Below the pieces are notes generated by a model, which worked only from the letters and a program-made list of their open reading frames with translations, searched no databases and was not told the origin of the DNA. A stretch of DNA of 64,000 nucleotides, from assembly GCA_021234155.1 (NCBI GenBank), contig JAJEKV010000022.1:2600728-2664727 (forward strand), given 5' to 3'. The stretch comes from Isoetes taiwanensis (Eukaryota; Streptophyta; Lycopodiopsida; Isoetales; Isoetaceae). Within the stretch, counting starts at the first letter, position 1; each line of letters begins with the position of its first letter. This document shows positions 10,680 through 23,199 of the stretch, piece by piece. A program made the translations under genes and the position numbers.

Positions 10680-11146
10680 TTCCCACCATGGAATCCCCAC
10701 CATCTTTTCTTGACTCCCCTCTCCCTCATGTAATCTCAGTCTCTCCCCCTCTTCCTCTTAGCTCGCCACCCTTTTCTCCCCGGATCCCTAGCCTTAATCC
10801 CTCGATATTTCAACAGCTAGCTCCCGGCCTCTACTAAGCTCTATTTCCGGATCTATTGTCCTAGTGAATCACTCTCATCTTTTTCTGGGGGAATTCTAAG
10901 CGGTCTGTGGGTGAACTTTGGAGCTCTTGTTCTTGATCACGGTGTTCTACATCGGGATCGGTTTCGGTGTTTAGGGGCTTGGTCATTTTGGGAGACCAAC
11001 TAGAGGTTCGCAGATCGGTCGGGAACCTTATCTTGGGAGATTACCTAGTAGTTCCAAGACATTCCTTAGTTGTTGGTGTGATTTCTTTTGTGCTGAATTC
11101 TTATTGAGACTCTACTAGGCGGAGAAAGCTCTTCGAAAGGTTCCCC

Positions 11147-12783
11147 ATGGAAGGCTCAGAGGTTAGAACATATGCTCAGGTTTCTGCTCCTCCTTTAATG
11201 ACGACTACTACTGGCAAAGGGAAGACAGTCCCTTGCCCCCAAGGAAAAGTTTCCCTACACACTGCAGTTGTGGCTGATAAAATCCGTTATTTTGAGAAAT
11301 TTGGTTTGATTGGTAAGGTATGCAGGGGCCACCCAAGCAGGATCGAAATAAAGAAAACTCTGGAAAGAGTTTGCAGGGCTAAAACTGAGATTAAGGTCCA
11401 AGTTCTTGGGAACACTTACTTCCTCCTAACTGCTGCCACCACGAGAGAGGTTGATGCTCTATTTCGAAAAGGTTTGATCTCTACTCCAAATGGGCAAGTG
11501 TTCCTGCAAAAATATCGGGCAGAATTTCGGGCCTTTAAGCCCGATGCTCTCTACTACCCAATCACGGATCTCCCGTGCGTCGAGTCCAGGAATATTGGAA
11601 TGAGCAAAGTTTTAAACCGATTGCCTCTAGGCTGGGAGAATGCGTGTGCATGGATAGTAGACTTGATGAGGCCCCCAAGATTTGTATTTGATTGGATCTT
11701 CTTAAGCCTATACAGAATCTATCAATTCTCGGATACTTTGATGAAGACATCAACTTTTGATTTTAGCTCTGGGTTTGCCGATCCCATGTGCGGTATGTGG
11801 GGTTAGATTACATGCGGGTTTTAAGCGTTACGTGGACAATCAATGTCCTATCTCGGATCCTATGTTCCCTTAGAAGGACAAACTAAAGATGCGATCGAGG
11901 ATGTTGTTGCTCACGGTTTTTGACAGCCCAAGATGTACTAGTGAGAAAGGGGAATGTTCAGTGCGCCCAAGTTGTTACCCCTGTTGTTCATGATGTTCTT
12001 TGAACATCAAGGCATGGTTCCTTCTTTCTTCCAAAGACGTGGAAAATGCTCCCTCTGTTGGGGCCCACTTGGATATTAATCTTTGGATCCTTTGACCCGA
12101 TCAATGATCTTAGAGCGGAACAAGGACTCTAAATCGATCATTGGTAAATCTCCTCAATCATCCCCCGCTTTGACTAGTCAAAAGATGACATGGAAGGCTC
12201 ATCCCCCGCTTTGGTTGGTCAAAAGAGGGCGTGGAAGTTTCTCTTGTGACTAATACATGTTTGACTAGTCAATGTGATGATGTGGAAAACAAAGCTGGTC
12301 GATTTGGATAACCACCGGCTGCAATCGAGGAGTGGTGATAAGGTGCATAACCGGCTTCCATTTACTGGCGACATGGAAACCCGGTGGCAACAAAGCCCCG
12401 TGCTACTCATCTTCGATCCAGCCCTTGGCTCTTTGTTCAATCACAAGGCTGACACGGCTAATAAGATTGAAGCAGAGGATTATGCAACTAATGTGAAGAA
12501 GACTCCTTCACCCATTGTCAACACCGCCAGCGATGGGTCTACGACCCCTTCAACCATTGTCAATAGTGAAAGTGATTTGGCAACAAAGCCACTGTGCAAC
12601 TCATGCCGATTTAGCCCTTGGCTCTACGTCCCATCACAAGGCTGGCTGACCGATCAGATTGAGACAAAGGATTGTGCCACTAATGAGAAGGAGACTCCTC
12701 CGACCATTGGCGATTTTGCCACTAATGGGTTTGCAGCCCCTCAATCATTGTCAATTTTGAAATTCTTGGGGACAAGCTTGTAG
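11147..12783 (+). pseudogene. LINE-A ORF1 (DUF4283-like nucleic-acid-binding protein)
   Basis: Starts MEGSEVRTYAQVSAPP and runs open to 11806. Residues about 45-140 read IRYFEKFGLIGKVCRG, then VQVLGNTYFLLTAATTREV, the pattern of the DUF4283-type domain in plant LINE ORF1 proteins. At about 11580 the sense switches frame (EYWNEQSFKPIASRLGECVC continues in another frame), so the domain is broken by an indel. A further open stretch at 12274-12783 is Thr/Pro/Ser-rich linker-like sequence. ORF1 proteins bind the LINE RNA; this copy is defective. Confidence 0.65.
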
Positions 12784-13818
12784 ATGGGGAGTTAGAACAA
12801 TTGCCAAGGGTTGTAGCTGCCCAAGAATCCTCCCTTGAAGTGGATGCATTCTGCCCAAGATACTAACACCGGTGAGGGTAGGAAGAAGAAAGGCAAAAAC
12901 AGGTTGAGGTAGAGGAAAATCAGGGGACATGAAGGTGTTATGGATGAAGTAAATCTGGTGAAGCTTTTACGGAACCAAAAGTTGGTCACCTTTGATCTCT
13001 AATGGGTGATTCAAACCGGGGAGAGATGTCGTCCAGGGACCTGCAAACATCGGAGGTTAGTTGGCTATTCTTGTTTTGTTTTGGGTGGGGCAGCGGTCTT
13101 TGTAAACATGGATATGATAGTGCTTCAAAATGGGTAAGCAAGATCTCATTAAAAGGCTTCCGGAGGGATTGGGTTAACCGAGAAAAGGTGGTTGTGGAAA
13201 GAAAGATACAACGAGTTCTTGATGCGATTTCATTAGCTTGATTGAGAGGTAATGGGAACAATGTTTGCAGATTTCTTTATCTTTGGTTTTATATGTTATG
13301 CGACTAAGCTGCTCATACAAACTAGGTTGGTCAACTAGGTGGGTTAATCCCCCAAGTTTTGATATTTCTATCATTTGATGGCCTACCAAACTATCTATAT
13401 GCGGAAGTATACATCAAATATATCTACTTTTTGCCTACATCTTGAATGTATCCTTGCACAACACGACAATGACAAGTCACATTAAAATGATCAATAAACA
13501 TGCAAGCAACAAAGATGGGAATCTGTATCAAAGGGTCCTTACAATTGAAGGAATTGATGGGTTAATTGAAGAGCCAACACTCCAAAAAGTTGATGGCCCT
13601 AGTCTATTACAATTACAGTTAAAAAAAAAAGCCATCAAATGCCATCCTAAGCCAAGCACTACATTATATTGGTGTGTAGGTCATGGCAGGTACATGGAAA
13701 ACAAATGCCATCCTAAGCCAAACACTACGTTGTATTGGTGTATACATCATGGCAGGTGCATGGAAGTTAGGGCTGGTAAAGGTTCTGTCAGTTAGGGTTT
13801 GGTACCTACAAGTACACA

Positions 13819-16800
13819 ATGAAGGTGATATCATGGAACTTGAGGGGTATCAAGGGGTCACTAAAACGGGCTAGGGTACTTGCGGCAATAAGGTCAATGG
13901 CAGCGGATGTCATTCTCCTCCAGGAGCATAGGCTGCCGGATTTTGAAGCTAGATCTTTGGGATCTTGGGTAGGGGGGCAATATGACTCGTTCACATGTGC
14001 GGCTCAAGGCACAAAGGGGGTCTTGCTTGCTCTTGTGGAGGGGCAAAATGTTACACTCCAATTCAGGGGCACAAATGGGAGATGGCAGGCAGTGATTTTT
14101 GAGACACGGGGATGTAGGTGGGGTCTTCTCAACATCTACGCTTCTAACAAACTGCGAGAAAGGGCCATAATGTGGAAAGAGATTGAGACTTGGATCCCTG
14201 ACAACAAGTTGAAAATTGGCTATTGGGGGAGACCTAAATATGGATGATATCCGGGATGGAAAATCGGACTCCACAGGAACTGTGGGTTGAAGAGAATACT
14301 TCATGGAACTCCCTACTTGTCAATGTGGGCTTTGCTCTTATTCCGCCTTCTAACACATCCTTCTCTTGGTCCAATAAGCGAAAGGACATGATAGGGTTTA
14401 TTGTTTGCTTGGCCAGATTCTATTTGGCCAACAAGTCAGCTACCTTCCTAGGCGGATGTTTTGTTGAAGGGGATTTGGCTTTCACCCGGTCGATCATGTC
14501 CATAAAAGCTCACCTTCGAGGATGCTCCCACGACTAGGGCGGTGCAGTAATGTCCCCTTTAAATTTAATACTTCTCGATAGGGAAGTCAGCATTTTGTGA
14601 TGCATTCGAGCCTTTTAGTGTCACATCCTCGGGGATAATGGGTTGCCAAGTATGAAGGCATGGATTGGTTGGTCGGGGTGATTAAGGCTTGGATTAAAAA
14701 TTGGGGGCGAGATAGGGACACGGCGGTTTAAAAGATCAAAAATACTATATATGACCAACTTCGAATTGCAAAGCAAGATCTTCTTACGGACCCTTTTAAT
14801 GTTACCCTTCACTCTTTAGAAGCTGACCTTGAAAAGGGAGCTAAGGCTATCGAAGAGGAAGAGGCTAGGGGGCTCTTTGTGAGATCCAAAACAAAATGGT
14901 ATCTGAGAGGTAGATCATGAGAATTCTAGGCACTTCTTTAGACTTGCTGGGGGCGGTTATTGGGAAAACGATTGTCACGTCTGTCGTTGATGATCAGCAG
15001 AATAGGATTGATTCACATGATGGGATTAGAGCATATGTGAAGGAAAGTTTTCAATGCATGTTCAAAGAAGACCCCCTCCCCGCCAATTATGGCTCTATGC
15101 TTCAAAACTGGATGGCAAAAATTCCTTGGGGGAGCAAAATCTCAGAGAATGACAACAACTCTTTAATGCGTCACTTGGAGGATGATGAAATCTTCAGAAC
15201 ACTTTCCTCCCTCGCCTCAGGTAAATCTCCCGCCCACGATGGTTTTCCTCGAGTTTTTAAACCGAATTTTGGGATCTTCCGGGTCCGGCCTTTCTTGGGC
15301 AATAAGGGGGCTTGGGAGGCTCGATATCTACACCGGCTCTGTCCACGAGGTTTTATCACTCTGGTCCCAAAGGTAGCTAGGCCACAAAAGCTAAGCGAAT
15401 GGAGACCCATAGCAATCGACTAACGCGCTTTATAAGGTCATCATGAAGATCATTGCCAATCGGTGAAGCCAATCCTCAATAAGGTCATTGGAAGTGAGCA
15501 AAAGCGACTTTCTTACCGGTAGGCATATTGCGGATAACTTTATCGCTTGACAAGAGAAGGATTGCATTGGTGTAAACTCTCCAAACGAATTGTGTTTTTT
15601 TGAAAATGGATTTTCGCAAGGCTTATGATACTCTTCATTTGGAGGGACTTCGAGGATATTATGCTACATATGGGCTTTGATGCTTCCTTTGTTGAGATGT
15701 CTTTAGGCCTCAACAAACTTGTTTCAAAGATCGTTTTTGATTAATGGGCAACCCCGGGGCTGTTTGAACCGAGAAAAGGTGTCGTGCAAGGTTGCCCTCG
15801 GCACCTTATTTGTTTTTGATCATAGCAAATTTACTTACTAAGATGGTAGAGTTCAAAATATCGAGGGCACTCTCAGCGGTCTTGACTCCTAACTCCTCGC
15901 AAAAGCTTTCAATCATGCGGTATGCGGATGACACGTTCATCTTCCTCGGATATGATGACTCTAGCTCTGCGACCTTCCATGAAATTGTAGATGCATCGGG
16001 AAGTTATCGGGTATTGAGCTCAATGCGACAAAATGTGCGATTATTTGGCCCTTCGAGGCCGATGTTGATCCAAGGGTAAAAGACTTTGGATTTCGTGATC
16101 CTCAAAGATGAAGCCACAAAATTGCTTGGTTTACCCCCCGGTCCTCTCAGATAATCTAAAAGGACTCGGACCCCTATTCTAGACAACCCGAGAAAGAAGG
16201 TCAACTTATGGTCAGCAAAAGGGCTTGCGATCATTTGGAAAGATTGCGGTTGCCAATCAAGGTCCTTGCGACTTCTCATGTATACTATTCCTCGGCTATG
16301 GTAGCTCAGAAGTACATTTATAATCAAATCCAAACCATCATCAGGAAGTTTATATGGGGGGGAGGAAAGCATAAGGTGGCATGGTCGGTACTATGTATGG
16401 ATCGAAAGGAAGGTGGGATGGGGTGCAAGGACTTGGAAACTCAAGCTCAGTACTTTCATGAGGGCAAATATGTGTGGAGAGCACTACAAGGTATTACCTC
16501 CCCAGCTCTGCACTTTGTCAAATATTGGCTTCAACGTTGTACTTTAAAAGGTAAGCCTTCTTTACCCAGGGAGGAAATGGGTTCCTTCTTTTATAGTTAC
16601 AAAATTGCCCCAGGCACATCACCAATTATGCGGAAGCTTCCATGGGCTTGGTTAGAAGTTCAAAGTCTTTTTAAGCCAATGGAAGTCTCAGGGAGGTCGG
16701 AAAGCTGAGCATTTTACGGAACACTCAGATATGGATGAGAAATAACCTCCCTCTAGCTCTCACACACCCCCGCATCTTTCTTAAATGGAGGTCAGCAGGA

Positions 16801-17631
16801 ATCACTAGAGTGGAACATCTTTGGGATGGTGTACGGTGGCTCTCCTGGTCTCGCTTTAAAGAAAAGGTTCAAGGTGCAGGGGAGGGTGATAGGAAGATCT
16901 ACCGAGAAATATGTAGTACTTTGGCTAATATTTCAGGACACGACGGCCCCAGTGACAGATGGGCCTGTAAACAGGAAGAGAAATATGTTGTCAGCACGAT
17001 ATATCGCCTTCTCCGTGATGACTCCCCTTAAAAAGCTGGCGACAGGTTGGGAGTTGAATGCAGGGCAAAACAACTACTAGCTAAGTCATGGACTTCACTC
17101 TGCTCAAGAAGGTTGCAATTTTTCAGATGGTTAGCTTTACAGGGAGGATTGAACACTATGGAGAGACTCTACGGAAATGGGATTCTTCTGAGTGACAGAT
17201 GCCCACTTGGATGCAATACCTCAGAAACCCTCACTCATTTATTCTTTTGCCCCAAGGTCATGATCTTCTGGGATTGGGTGTGTCCGCTCATTGGTACCAA
17301 TGATCTACAATGGCCAGGAATAATTGTAGCTACTGATGGAGATGTTATCTCTGCGTCTCTGCTCAACATAGGGTTGTGGACAATATGGAAGCATAGGTGT
17401 GGTATTACTATGGGGGGACAACAATTCTCCCTGGACAAGATGAAGAATATTTTTAATATGGAGGTGGCTCTCATGGCTCTCGCCCATCATCGAAAATATG
17501 GGCTCAACTATAACAAAGCTCTAGACAGGATTGGTATGATCCAAGGATTTTATGTGTTCTTTAAGTGTCACTGGTTAGTAGATGATGATCTGAGTACAGG
17601 AATGCAAAGGCTAGCTTTATTAATCCCATAA
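13819..17631 (+). pseudogene. LINE-A ORF2 (APE endonuclease-reverse transcriptase)
   Basis: The frame opens MKVISWNLRGIKGSLKRARV, the classic APE endonuclease start, with LLQEHRLPD about 30 residues on. Reverse-transcriptase pieces follow: SGKSPAHDGF (near 15220), FITLVPKVARPQKLSEWRPI (15352-15411) and YADD (15921-15932). The C-terminal zf-RVT region (17047-17631) contains FFRWLALQGGLNTMERL and a Cys/His pattern, CPLGCNTSETLTHLFFCP. Between 14.25 and 17.0 kb the reading jumps frame many times, so the enzyme is dead. Many breaks in 15.4-16.2 kb coincide with CCG or CGG triplets where a CTG or TGG codon is expected. Confidence 0.85.
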
Positions 17632-17677
17632 GTGGGATATATGTATAACACTTTCTCTATAATATAACATATTCATA

Positions 17678-17682
<5 letters not shown>

Positions 17683-17708
<26 letters not shown>

Positions 17709-17710
17709 AA
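17683..17710 (+). repeat. Poly-A tail of LINE-A (28 A)
   Basis: Uninterrupted A run immediately after ATACCCTC, 51 bp downstream of the ORF2 stop. It marks the 3' end of LINE-A and its plus-strand orientation. Confidence 0.9.
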
Positions 17711-17940
17711 TGTTGAATATCGTGCTTACAAGGGTTTTTTGCAGTCACTCTGTATAACAAGATTCACAAAATACTATAAGATTTCAAGCGAAATACTATA
17801 TGGTGTTGATTTTGTACGTGCAAAATACAATTATGAGGGCTCTCGTTGCCCGGAGTCACCCCCCGTGTGAATATGCACCCAAACCAAAGGGGGTTTTAGG
17901 GGGAATTTAATTTAAATGTGTTGGAATGCAATGGTTTATG
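17711..17940 (+). mobile_element. Foldback family F, copy 1 (partial)
   Basis: Matches the core and right inverted repeat of the element at 24523-25044: CACAAAATACTATAAGATTT, TGGTGTTGATTTTGTACGTG, then GTCACCCCCCGTGTGAATAT and CCAAACCAAAGGGGGTTTTA. The left repeat and the right-hand tip are missing. It lies directly against the LINE-A poly-A tail, so the LINE inserted next to or into it. Confidence 0.8.
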
Positions 17941-19189
17941 TTTGCCAATGTTATGTCCACATTGCAGGCATTGCTTCATAGTATGGAAACTCTTCTCAGA
18001 TATTGGAAAGACCAAGCAATGGATAAGATGAAGGATATTTAATCATTGCGATTGTAAGTCGAGTCTCTGGAAGATTTTGTACTATGGAAGATTTATTTAC
18101 TAAAACCATCACTCACTTGTAACACTTCGTCATGGTATACTTATAAAACATGGTGCTTTCACACTATGGGTTGCCCCTAAAACCAATTGTGATCTCAAAA
18201 CGAGGGAATAATAGGCCATAATAGTACTACAATGCCTTTTAATGTCTTTGCAATGTAGAGATTATTTGGAGTGGAGTGCGGGATGTTTCTAGGTTTGTGA
18301 GCACGAAACATGATCTTGGAGCTTCATTTGCACAATCATAGCTACGACTCTGTAGTTTTTCCAATGGGCTATGGGAGGGTCACAAATAGTGGATCATGAA
18401 TCAAACACAAAATTATTTGTTTGTGCTTGTACTATATTTTTTCCAATGGGCTATGGGAGGAGCACCAATAGTGGATCATTGATCAACACAATTTATTTAT
18501 TTGTGCTTGTACTATAGATCGCCTATTTTCCCTTATTATACATTCTTAGTCATTGATGTACAAAATATTCAATTTGCCCTCTGACTTGGCCATATGAGAT
18601 TTGGATCTTCCTTGGGCAGTATCAACCAGCAATAGATTTAAGATACTTGGAATAGAATTTAGGACTCTGTGATCTTCTCTACAGCATTAATGGCACCACT
18701 TGGCCCTATATTGGGTAAGGATGGGATCCTAAGTTGGTATAACAACTTGGCGTATTTGTCTGAGTATTTAATATGTTCATAATTTTCAAGCTCTTTTTGA
18801 AGAAGAATATGCTCTGATTTGAAGAATGTACCTACATTATCTTCTCTCCAGGTGTTGCATTAATGAAGGATTCACATGGGAATGTGAAGACCTCCAGACA
18901 TAATACCAGGATCCTGCAGAGAAGGGACTCTGCTAGGGTAAGGTACTGATCAAGGCATATCTCTCATAGGACACATAGTGTCAAAAATAAGTTCACTTGA
19001 TGCAACAAAATAATGATTGCTCTATATATATCAAAACGTCACCAAGACTCAATCTTAGCCCTCGGCTTCTTTGGGCCTTTTCCTTAGCTATTTCAAACTT
19101 CAAATTGAATGGCCATATTTCCCAATGATCATAACTAGATGTTCTCTTCTATATCTTTCATAATTTTTTGCTTTAATCCCAACAGAAAG
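17941..19189. other. No gene seen
   Basis: No supported gene. Holds an 82-bp tandem duplication at 18356-18517. The sequence just upstream of 19190 belongs to the Helitron 3' subterminal region. Confidence 0.5.
18356..18517 (+). repeat. 82-bp tandem duplication, diverged
   Basis: Two units, each containing TTTCCAATGGGCTATGGGAG, then TAGTGGATCAT and TTGTGCTTGTACTATA. They differ by several substitutions and small indels, so the duplication is older than the one at 7111-7271. Confidence 0.85.
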
Positions 19190-19216
19190 CCCAGCAACGC
19201 TGGGCACTTTTTCTAG
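19190..19216 (+). mobile_element. Helitron 3' terminus
   Basis: Perfect 6-bp stem CCCAGC/GCTGGG with AAC loop, 8 bp of spacer, then CTAG followed by T. This is the diagnostic 3' structure of plant Helitrons. Confidence 0.75.
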
Positions 19217-19487
19217 TAACCTATAGACGAGCGAAGTTAGAAGGATTAGAACGCTAATAGTGAGTCTATCTGCACATGTTTAAACAAAAAGAAATGGTCT
19301 AGAAGTTAGCTCCCTAATTGGGAATTTATCACCAGTGGACATTATAGTGGATCTAATTGAACAGGTTAGGAATGTTATAATGGATCCAGTTGAATAGGCT
19401 AGGAACCAAAGAAACGTTCGCGCGGCCAAGACCGCCACGATAAATATCTTGTACATATAAAGAAAGGCCATAATCAATAAAAACCAT

Positions 19488-19873
19488 TCAACTCAATTCA
19501 ATCCAATCTTGCATTTGCTGCACAGGAGAAGGTTGAACATATATTTGTTGCACGTTATGGAAACCTAAAAAAGCAAAGGGACCAGTGTTAAATGAATTGA
19601 AAACTAAATTATAATAGATAGATAGAGGTTTTTTTTTTTTCGTCCAAGGGAGAAAATGTTTACCAAAAGACGGTGGGATGCCTCGATTCTTAAGCTCTCG
19701 ATATTCTTGGGCAATGGAACAACTAAGGCAGAAATAATCTACACAGCAGTCATTACATGGATCTTCAGGAAGTCCATATTTGTGTCTAAGTTTGGCTCTG
19801 TAACCACAAGTGTAGACACAAGCCATGCCAATGGAGCACATAACGCAAAATATACATGCTGCTGATGTGCATG
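19488..19873 (-). CDS. PLAC8/FWL-family protein, exons 3 and 4
   Basis: Exon 3 (19873-19664) follows acceptor TTTGCAG and encodes the conserved second half of the PLAC8 domain: CGYRAKLRHKYGLPEDPC, then DCCVDYFCLSC and QEYRELKNRGIPPSFG. It ends at a GGTAAAC donor. Intron 3 is 99 bp. Exon 4 (19564-19488) encodes a Gln-rich tail (QQIYVQPSPVQQ) and the stop. PLAC8/FW2.2-like/PCR proteins are small Cys-rich membrane proteins linked in plants to organ-size control and to calcium or heavy-metal transport. Joined to exons 1-2 at 34.5-34.8 kb, the gene gives 163 residues with every junction in phase and no internal stop, so it may be functional. Confidence 0.88.
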
Positions 19874-20689
19874 CTGCAAACGAACCACACAAATTATAAA
19901 AGTACACCTAAATCCAATGAGGAGAGAGCGGGATGCCTAGCGCCTATTTTCTTGAATTTTTTGTCATATTCAAAGTTATCCCTTCTCGGTCTAAAACTGC
20001 TCCAAGGCTTGTAAACTGCATTGTTTGATTCAAATCCTGGGGCCAATTCGGCAGCCCTTGTAGAGGGTCAGCATTCCCCTGATTTCTTAGTATTGGTGCT
20101 TCATATGGATACAAATTTTTCACAATTTCCAGGGAAAAAACAAGAATCACTTGTGGTGTTTTAAAGGGCTCCACTACAGAACTCTGGAACTCATTGATCA
20201 TTCAGCAAGTATTTCCAAATAATCTTTTTACTCCTGAATACACCCTTGTTCCTAGCACGGTGGAATTTGAAATTGAAATTACTAATTCCTGGCTGGAAGA
20301 ATTTGTGGGATCAAACAAAATTGCTCCTTCTGGCATTTTTCGGGTTCATTGTGACTGGGCAGAATTTAAAATTTTTGTTGAAGCCTATTCTCAGCAAGAT
20401 TCGGCTCAATTTGAAGGAAATTCTCCATAGTTTGACTCCGGATTTGTAATTTTCATTTGGTTGATTACACTCAGGATGACAATTGGGGTGGCATTCCGAT
20501 CTCTGTTTGTTAATTTAGAGTCTAATCTAAGGTTTCTTCCTCCCCTGCCTTTCATTTTTTATTTATTCTTGTTCCTTGGTATTTATTGAATTTTACATGT
20601 GCGGTTGTTGTTTCCTCTTGCATTTTCCCTTATAAATTTCTAAAGCCATTTAAACCCTGGAAATATGGCAATTCTTCATACCTTTGCTA

Positions 20690-22743
20690 AGCTTCCCATC
20701 TCCGATTATTCCATTCTAATTCAGCAACTTCAACCTTTTCAAGAAAATCCGAAAGATGCTGTTCTTTTTGGAAATTTTGACAATTTGCTCCAAGAAAAGA
20801 GCTATATGGGATCCTATTTCTTTTAAAGTTACCAGTTGGGACAATCTATTTGCTGATCCGGACCATCGTGGTGTGCTTCATACTATTAATCCGGTTACTC
20901 AAAGGCCATTTCCATATGGTATCTCTCATACATGCAAAAATTCACTAACGTGGCTTTAGATGAGAGACTCAAGCAGACTGTGCCTCTTCAATAATGTAAA
21001 ATGGATATCTACAATGATATTTCCTTAAACTTATCTATTGTTCATTCCAAAATTGAGTCTTTATCCTAGTCTGTAGTTATTGTCAAGGTTCAAAAATGTG
21101 GCATAAAACTTGGTAAACTTTGGGCTTTTTTCCTTAATTTGCACAAAGATATTATTATACATTCTATCTACTGGCTTAATTCTTCATGTATCATGCTTGA
21201 ATGTGGAAACCCGAGATCTGCCAATTTCTTCCTAAATTATGGACCTTCGACTTTTGAGACCTCCCAACTTTCTTTCCTTAAGTAGCATCCTAAACTGGAT
21301 ATTGAGAAAATGAGCAACCTTTGCATTGCCTCTACATCTTTGATGAAGACTGCTTCAGGCTCCTATTCAATTCAATTGGCATTTATATTTCTACTGAATG
21401 TTCTCCTTCCAAAACTCCAAGGTCTTTCGTGCAACTTGATCTGTCTAAAGATATATCATTATCCATCCCTTTTAAAGATGCCTTTGGTTTAGACTCCTCA
21501 TTAACTCTCAAATGGTCTGGATTGCCTTCTCAGCGTCAAAAATGTCTTCATAGACATTTCTGGTATTCTGAGTGTAGAGCAAACTATAATATAAGTGCTG
21601 GAGTTGCATCCACAAGGGATAAAACTTCTCATTATCAGATTTTGGATAGAGCACCTGGTGACTAGATTTTCTTCAAAAAACAATTGGATCTAGTTCACAA
21701 TAAAGGGAACCATTTGAGTATTGATGGGGAAAAGAATATTAGAAATAAAGATCAATTCTTCAAACTGCCAGAAGGGGGCAGATTTAGGTGGACTAGAGTC
21801 AATGGAAGCTTTAAAAGAATACAAAAGCAAAGGGCAGCTAGAGAACAAAAAATGGGCAAGGGATTTGTGGATGATCAGGGCAATTACGATTCCTTGTCTA
21901 ATAAAGGCTCCATAATAAGTGGTGAGCCCAAACTTCTTGTAAAAGGTAAAGATCCAGATAAATCTATTCTTGCTACAGAAAATTTGGGTTTAGCCATGAA
22001 TAAAATTATCCAAGAGGCTAAACATAAGGATAAAGGTCAATGCTCCTACAGTCTGATGGATTTCCCTATCAAGAACAACAGTAAGAGTGGATCATTAAAT
22101 GTAAAAGTTCAAGACAAAATCAAGCAACCACATATTATGAATTTTCAAGCCAAGAACATGAAAGAATCTTCTATATAGATCATTCCAAATTCAGATCTGC
22201 ATGCAACAAAAGATTCTTAGCAAAACCATAAGATCTCAGTTCATGAAGATCCTAAGGCTACTACTAATGGTGGGAAGGATCAACAACCTGTTGAGGAACA
22301 TGAAGTCAACAGATACACAGCAACGAGTAAAATGCTCCAACTTATATCAGGTATTGTCTAATCTTAACGTTGAGCAAGATAATAATTTAGATATGAGCAC
22401 ACCTTCTTGTTTAACTCCTCCCTCATTCCCCCCAACCAAGACCACTCAGCCAGATGTTCCTCCTAATTTGACCACTGTCTCCTTGCCTTCACTGATTGAT
22501 TTGGATGCTCATGTGATAGAATGTTCCACAAACTCTCCCAAGATCTCAGATAAGTTTGCAGATCGGATGGCCTCTCTGCAGGAAGGTGTTACCAATTCCT
22601 ATATTGAGGTCACTCAGTCTATGCAAATACAACAGGATAGTGCACATGAGCAGGAACCTATCTCGACTCAAGTACAAGAGATTGATTATGTGGCGGAGAC
22701 TCCAGAAAATAGAGGAAGTGATGTGTGGATACTGGAATCATAA
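20690..22743 (+). pseudogene. LINE-B ORF1 relic
   Basis: Pieces of a DUF4283-like ORF1 protein. SVVIVKVQKCGIKLGKLWAF and ANFFLNYGPSTFETSQLSFL occur near 21070-21280, SSLTLKWSGLPSQRQKCLHR near 21500, and a Lys/Ser-rich tail continues in fragments (21684-22178, 22201-22743). Frame changes and stops separate the parts. ORF1 precedes ORF2 as in other L1-like elements. Confidence 0.5.
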
Positions 22744-23168
22744 AGTTAACAAATCTGCCTTCATCGAATATACCTACTACAAGGGAACTTCACGGTGGAG
22801 ATGACATCATGCAAGTTAATGTTTCTATTCTATTCTATTCTTCCATGATTAATTCTAAAACAAAATAGGATGTTCCAATTTACTCCCGGGGGATTTTCTG
22901 ATTCAAGTGACAATAGAATAGAATATATTTTTATCGTCCATGGTGACAATGAGGACTTTGGGAGTGATAGAAAACTGGGATAAGGAAGAGTATCTAATGG
23001 GGAGCCCTCCCATAGAGACTAAACTAGAATGTAAAAATACAAGAAATCTAAAAGAAATAACCTTGATAAAGGTCTCAATCTCTTTGGCTTTGATAAAACT
23101 CCAGCTGAAAATACAAGAAGTAAGAAAAGCAAAAAGAACTCTAGAAGAGCTAAAAAGTAGCTTGCTCT

Positions 23169-23170
<2 letters not shown>

Positions 23171-23199
<29 letters not shown>
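23171..23199 (+). repeat. Poly-T tract (29 T)
   Basis: Run of T ten bases upstream of the LINE-B ORF2 start at 23209. It is too close to the ORF2 start to be an element tail on the plus strand. It could be slippage expansion or a remnant minus-strand retroposon tail. Confidence 0.85.

Larger units (their letters stand above)
10680..17710 (+). mobile_element. LINE-A: L1-like non-LTR retrotransposon, decayed
   Basis: A pyrimidine-rich leader (10680-10780) precedes an ORF1 relic, an ORF2 relic with endonuclease, reverse transcriptase and a C-terminal zf-RVT region, and a poly-A tail at 17683-17710 preceded by ATACCCTC. Every coding part carries frameshifts and stops, so it is not autonomous. 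The 5' boundary is approximate and no target duplication was recognised. The tail motif TACCCTC-An resembles the TACCTTC-An tail of the retroposon at 30539-31884. Confidence 0.85.
7811..19216 (+). mobile_element. Candidate Helitron interval (5' TC end to 3' CTAG end)
   Basis: The left boundary at 7811 reads TCTATATATATAGTAATAAA after an A. It is followed by GGCCCTTGATTTGTTG and GGCCGTTAGATTTTA, the subterminal style of plant Helitrons. The right boundary has a perfect hairpin CCCAGC-AAC-GCTGGG (19190-19204) followed by CTAG (19213-19216) and then T, so both ends fit insertion between A and T. The interior carries a PPR gene fragment and a nested LINE but no visible Rep/helicase, so it would be non-autonomous. 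The two ends could instead belong to different elements; the 3' end alone is well supported. Confidence 0.45.

Noticed and set aside
19021-19038. TCTATATATATC as a second Helitron 5' end
   Set aside because: Not followed by the TAATAAAAGC motif and lies only 195 bp from the 3' end, with no A before it.
22818-22945. TTCTATTCTATTC and ATAGAATAGAATATATTTTT in LINE-B, possible LINE-D/E tail insertion
   Set aside because: Only about 35 bp match the tail and UTR start; insertion borders cannot be shown.
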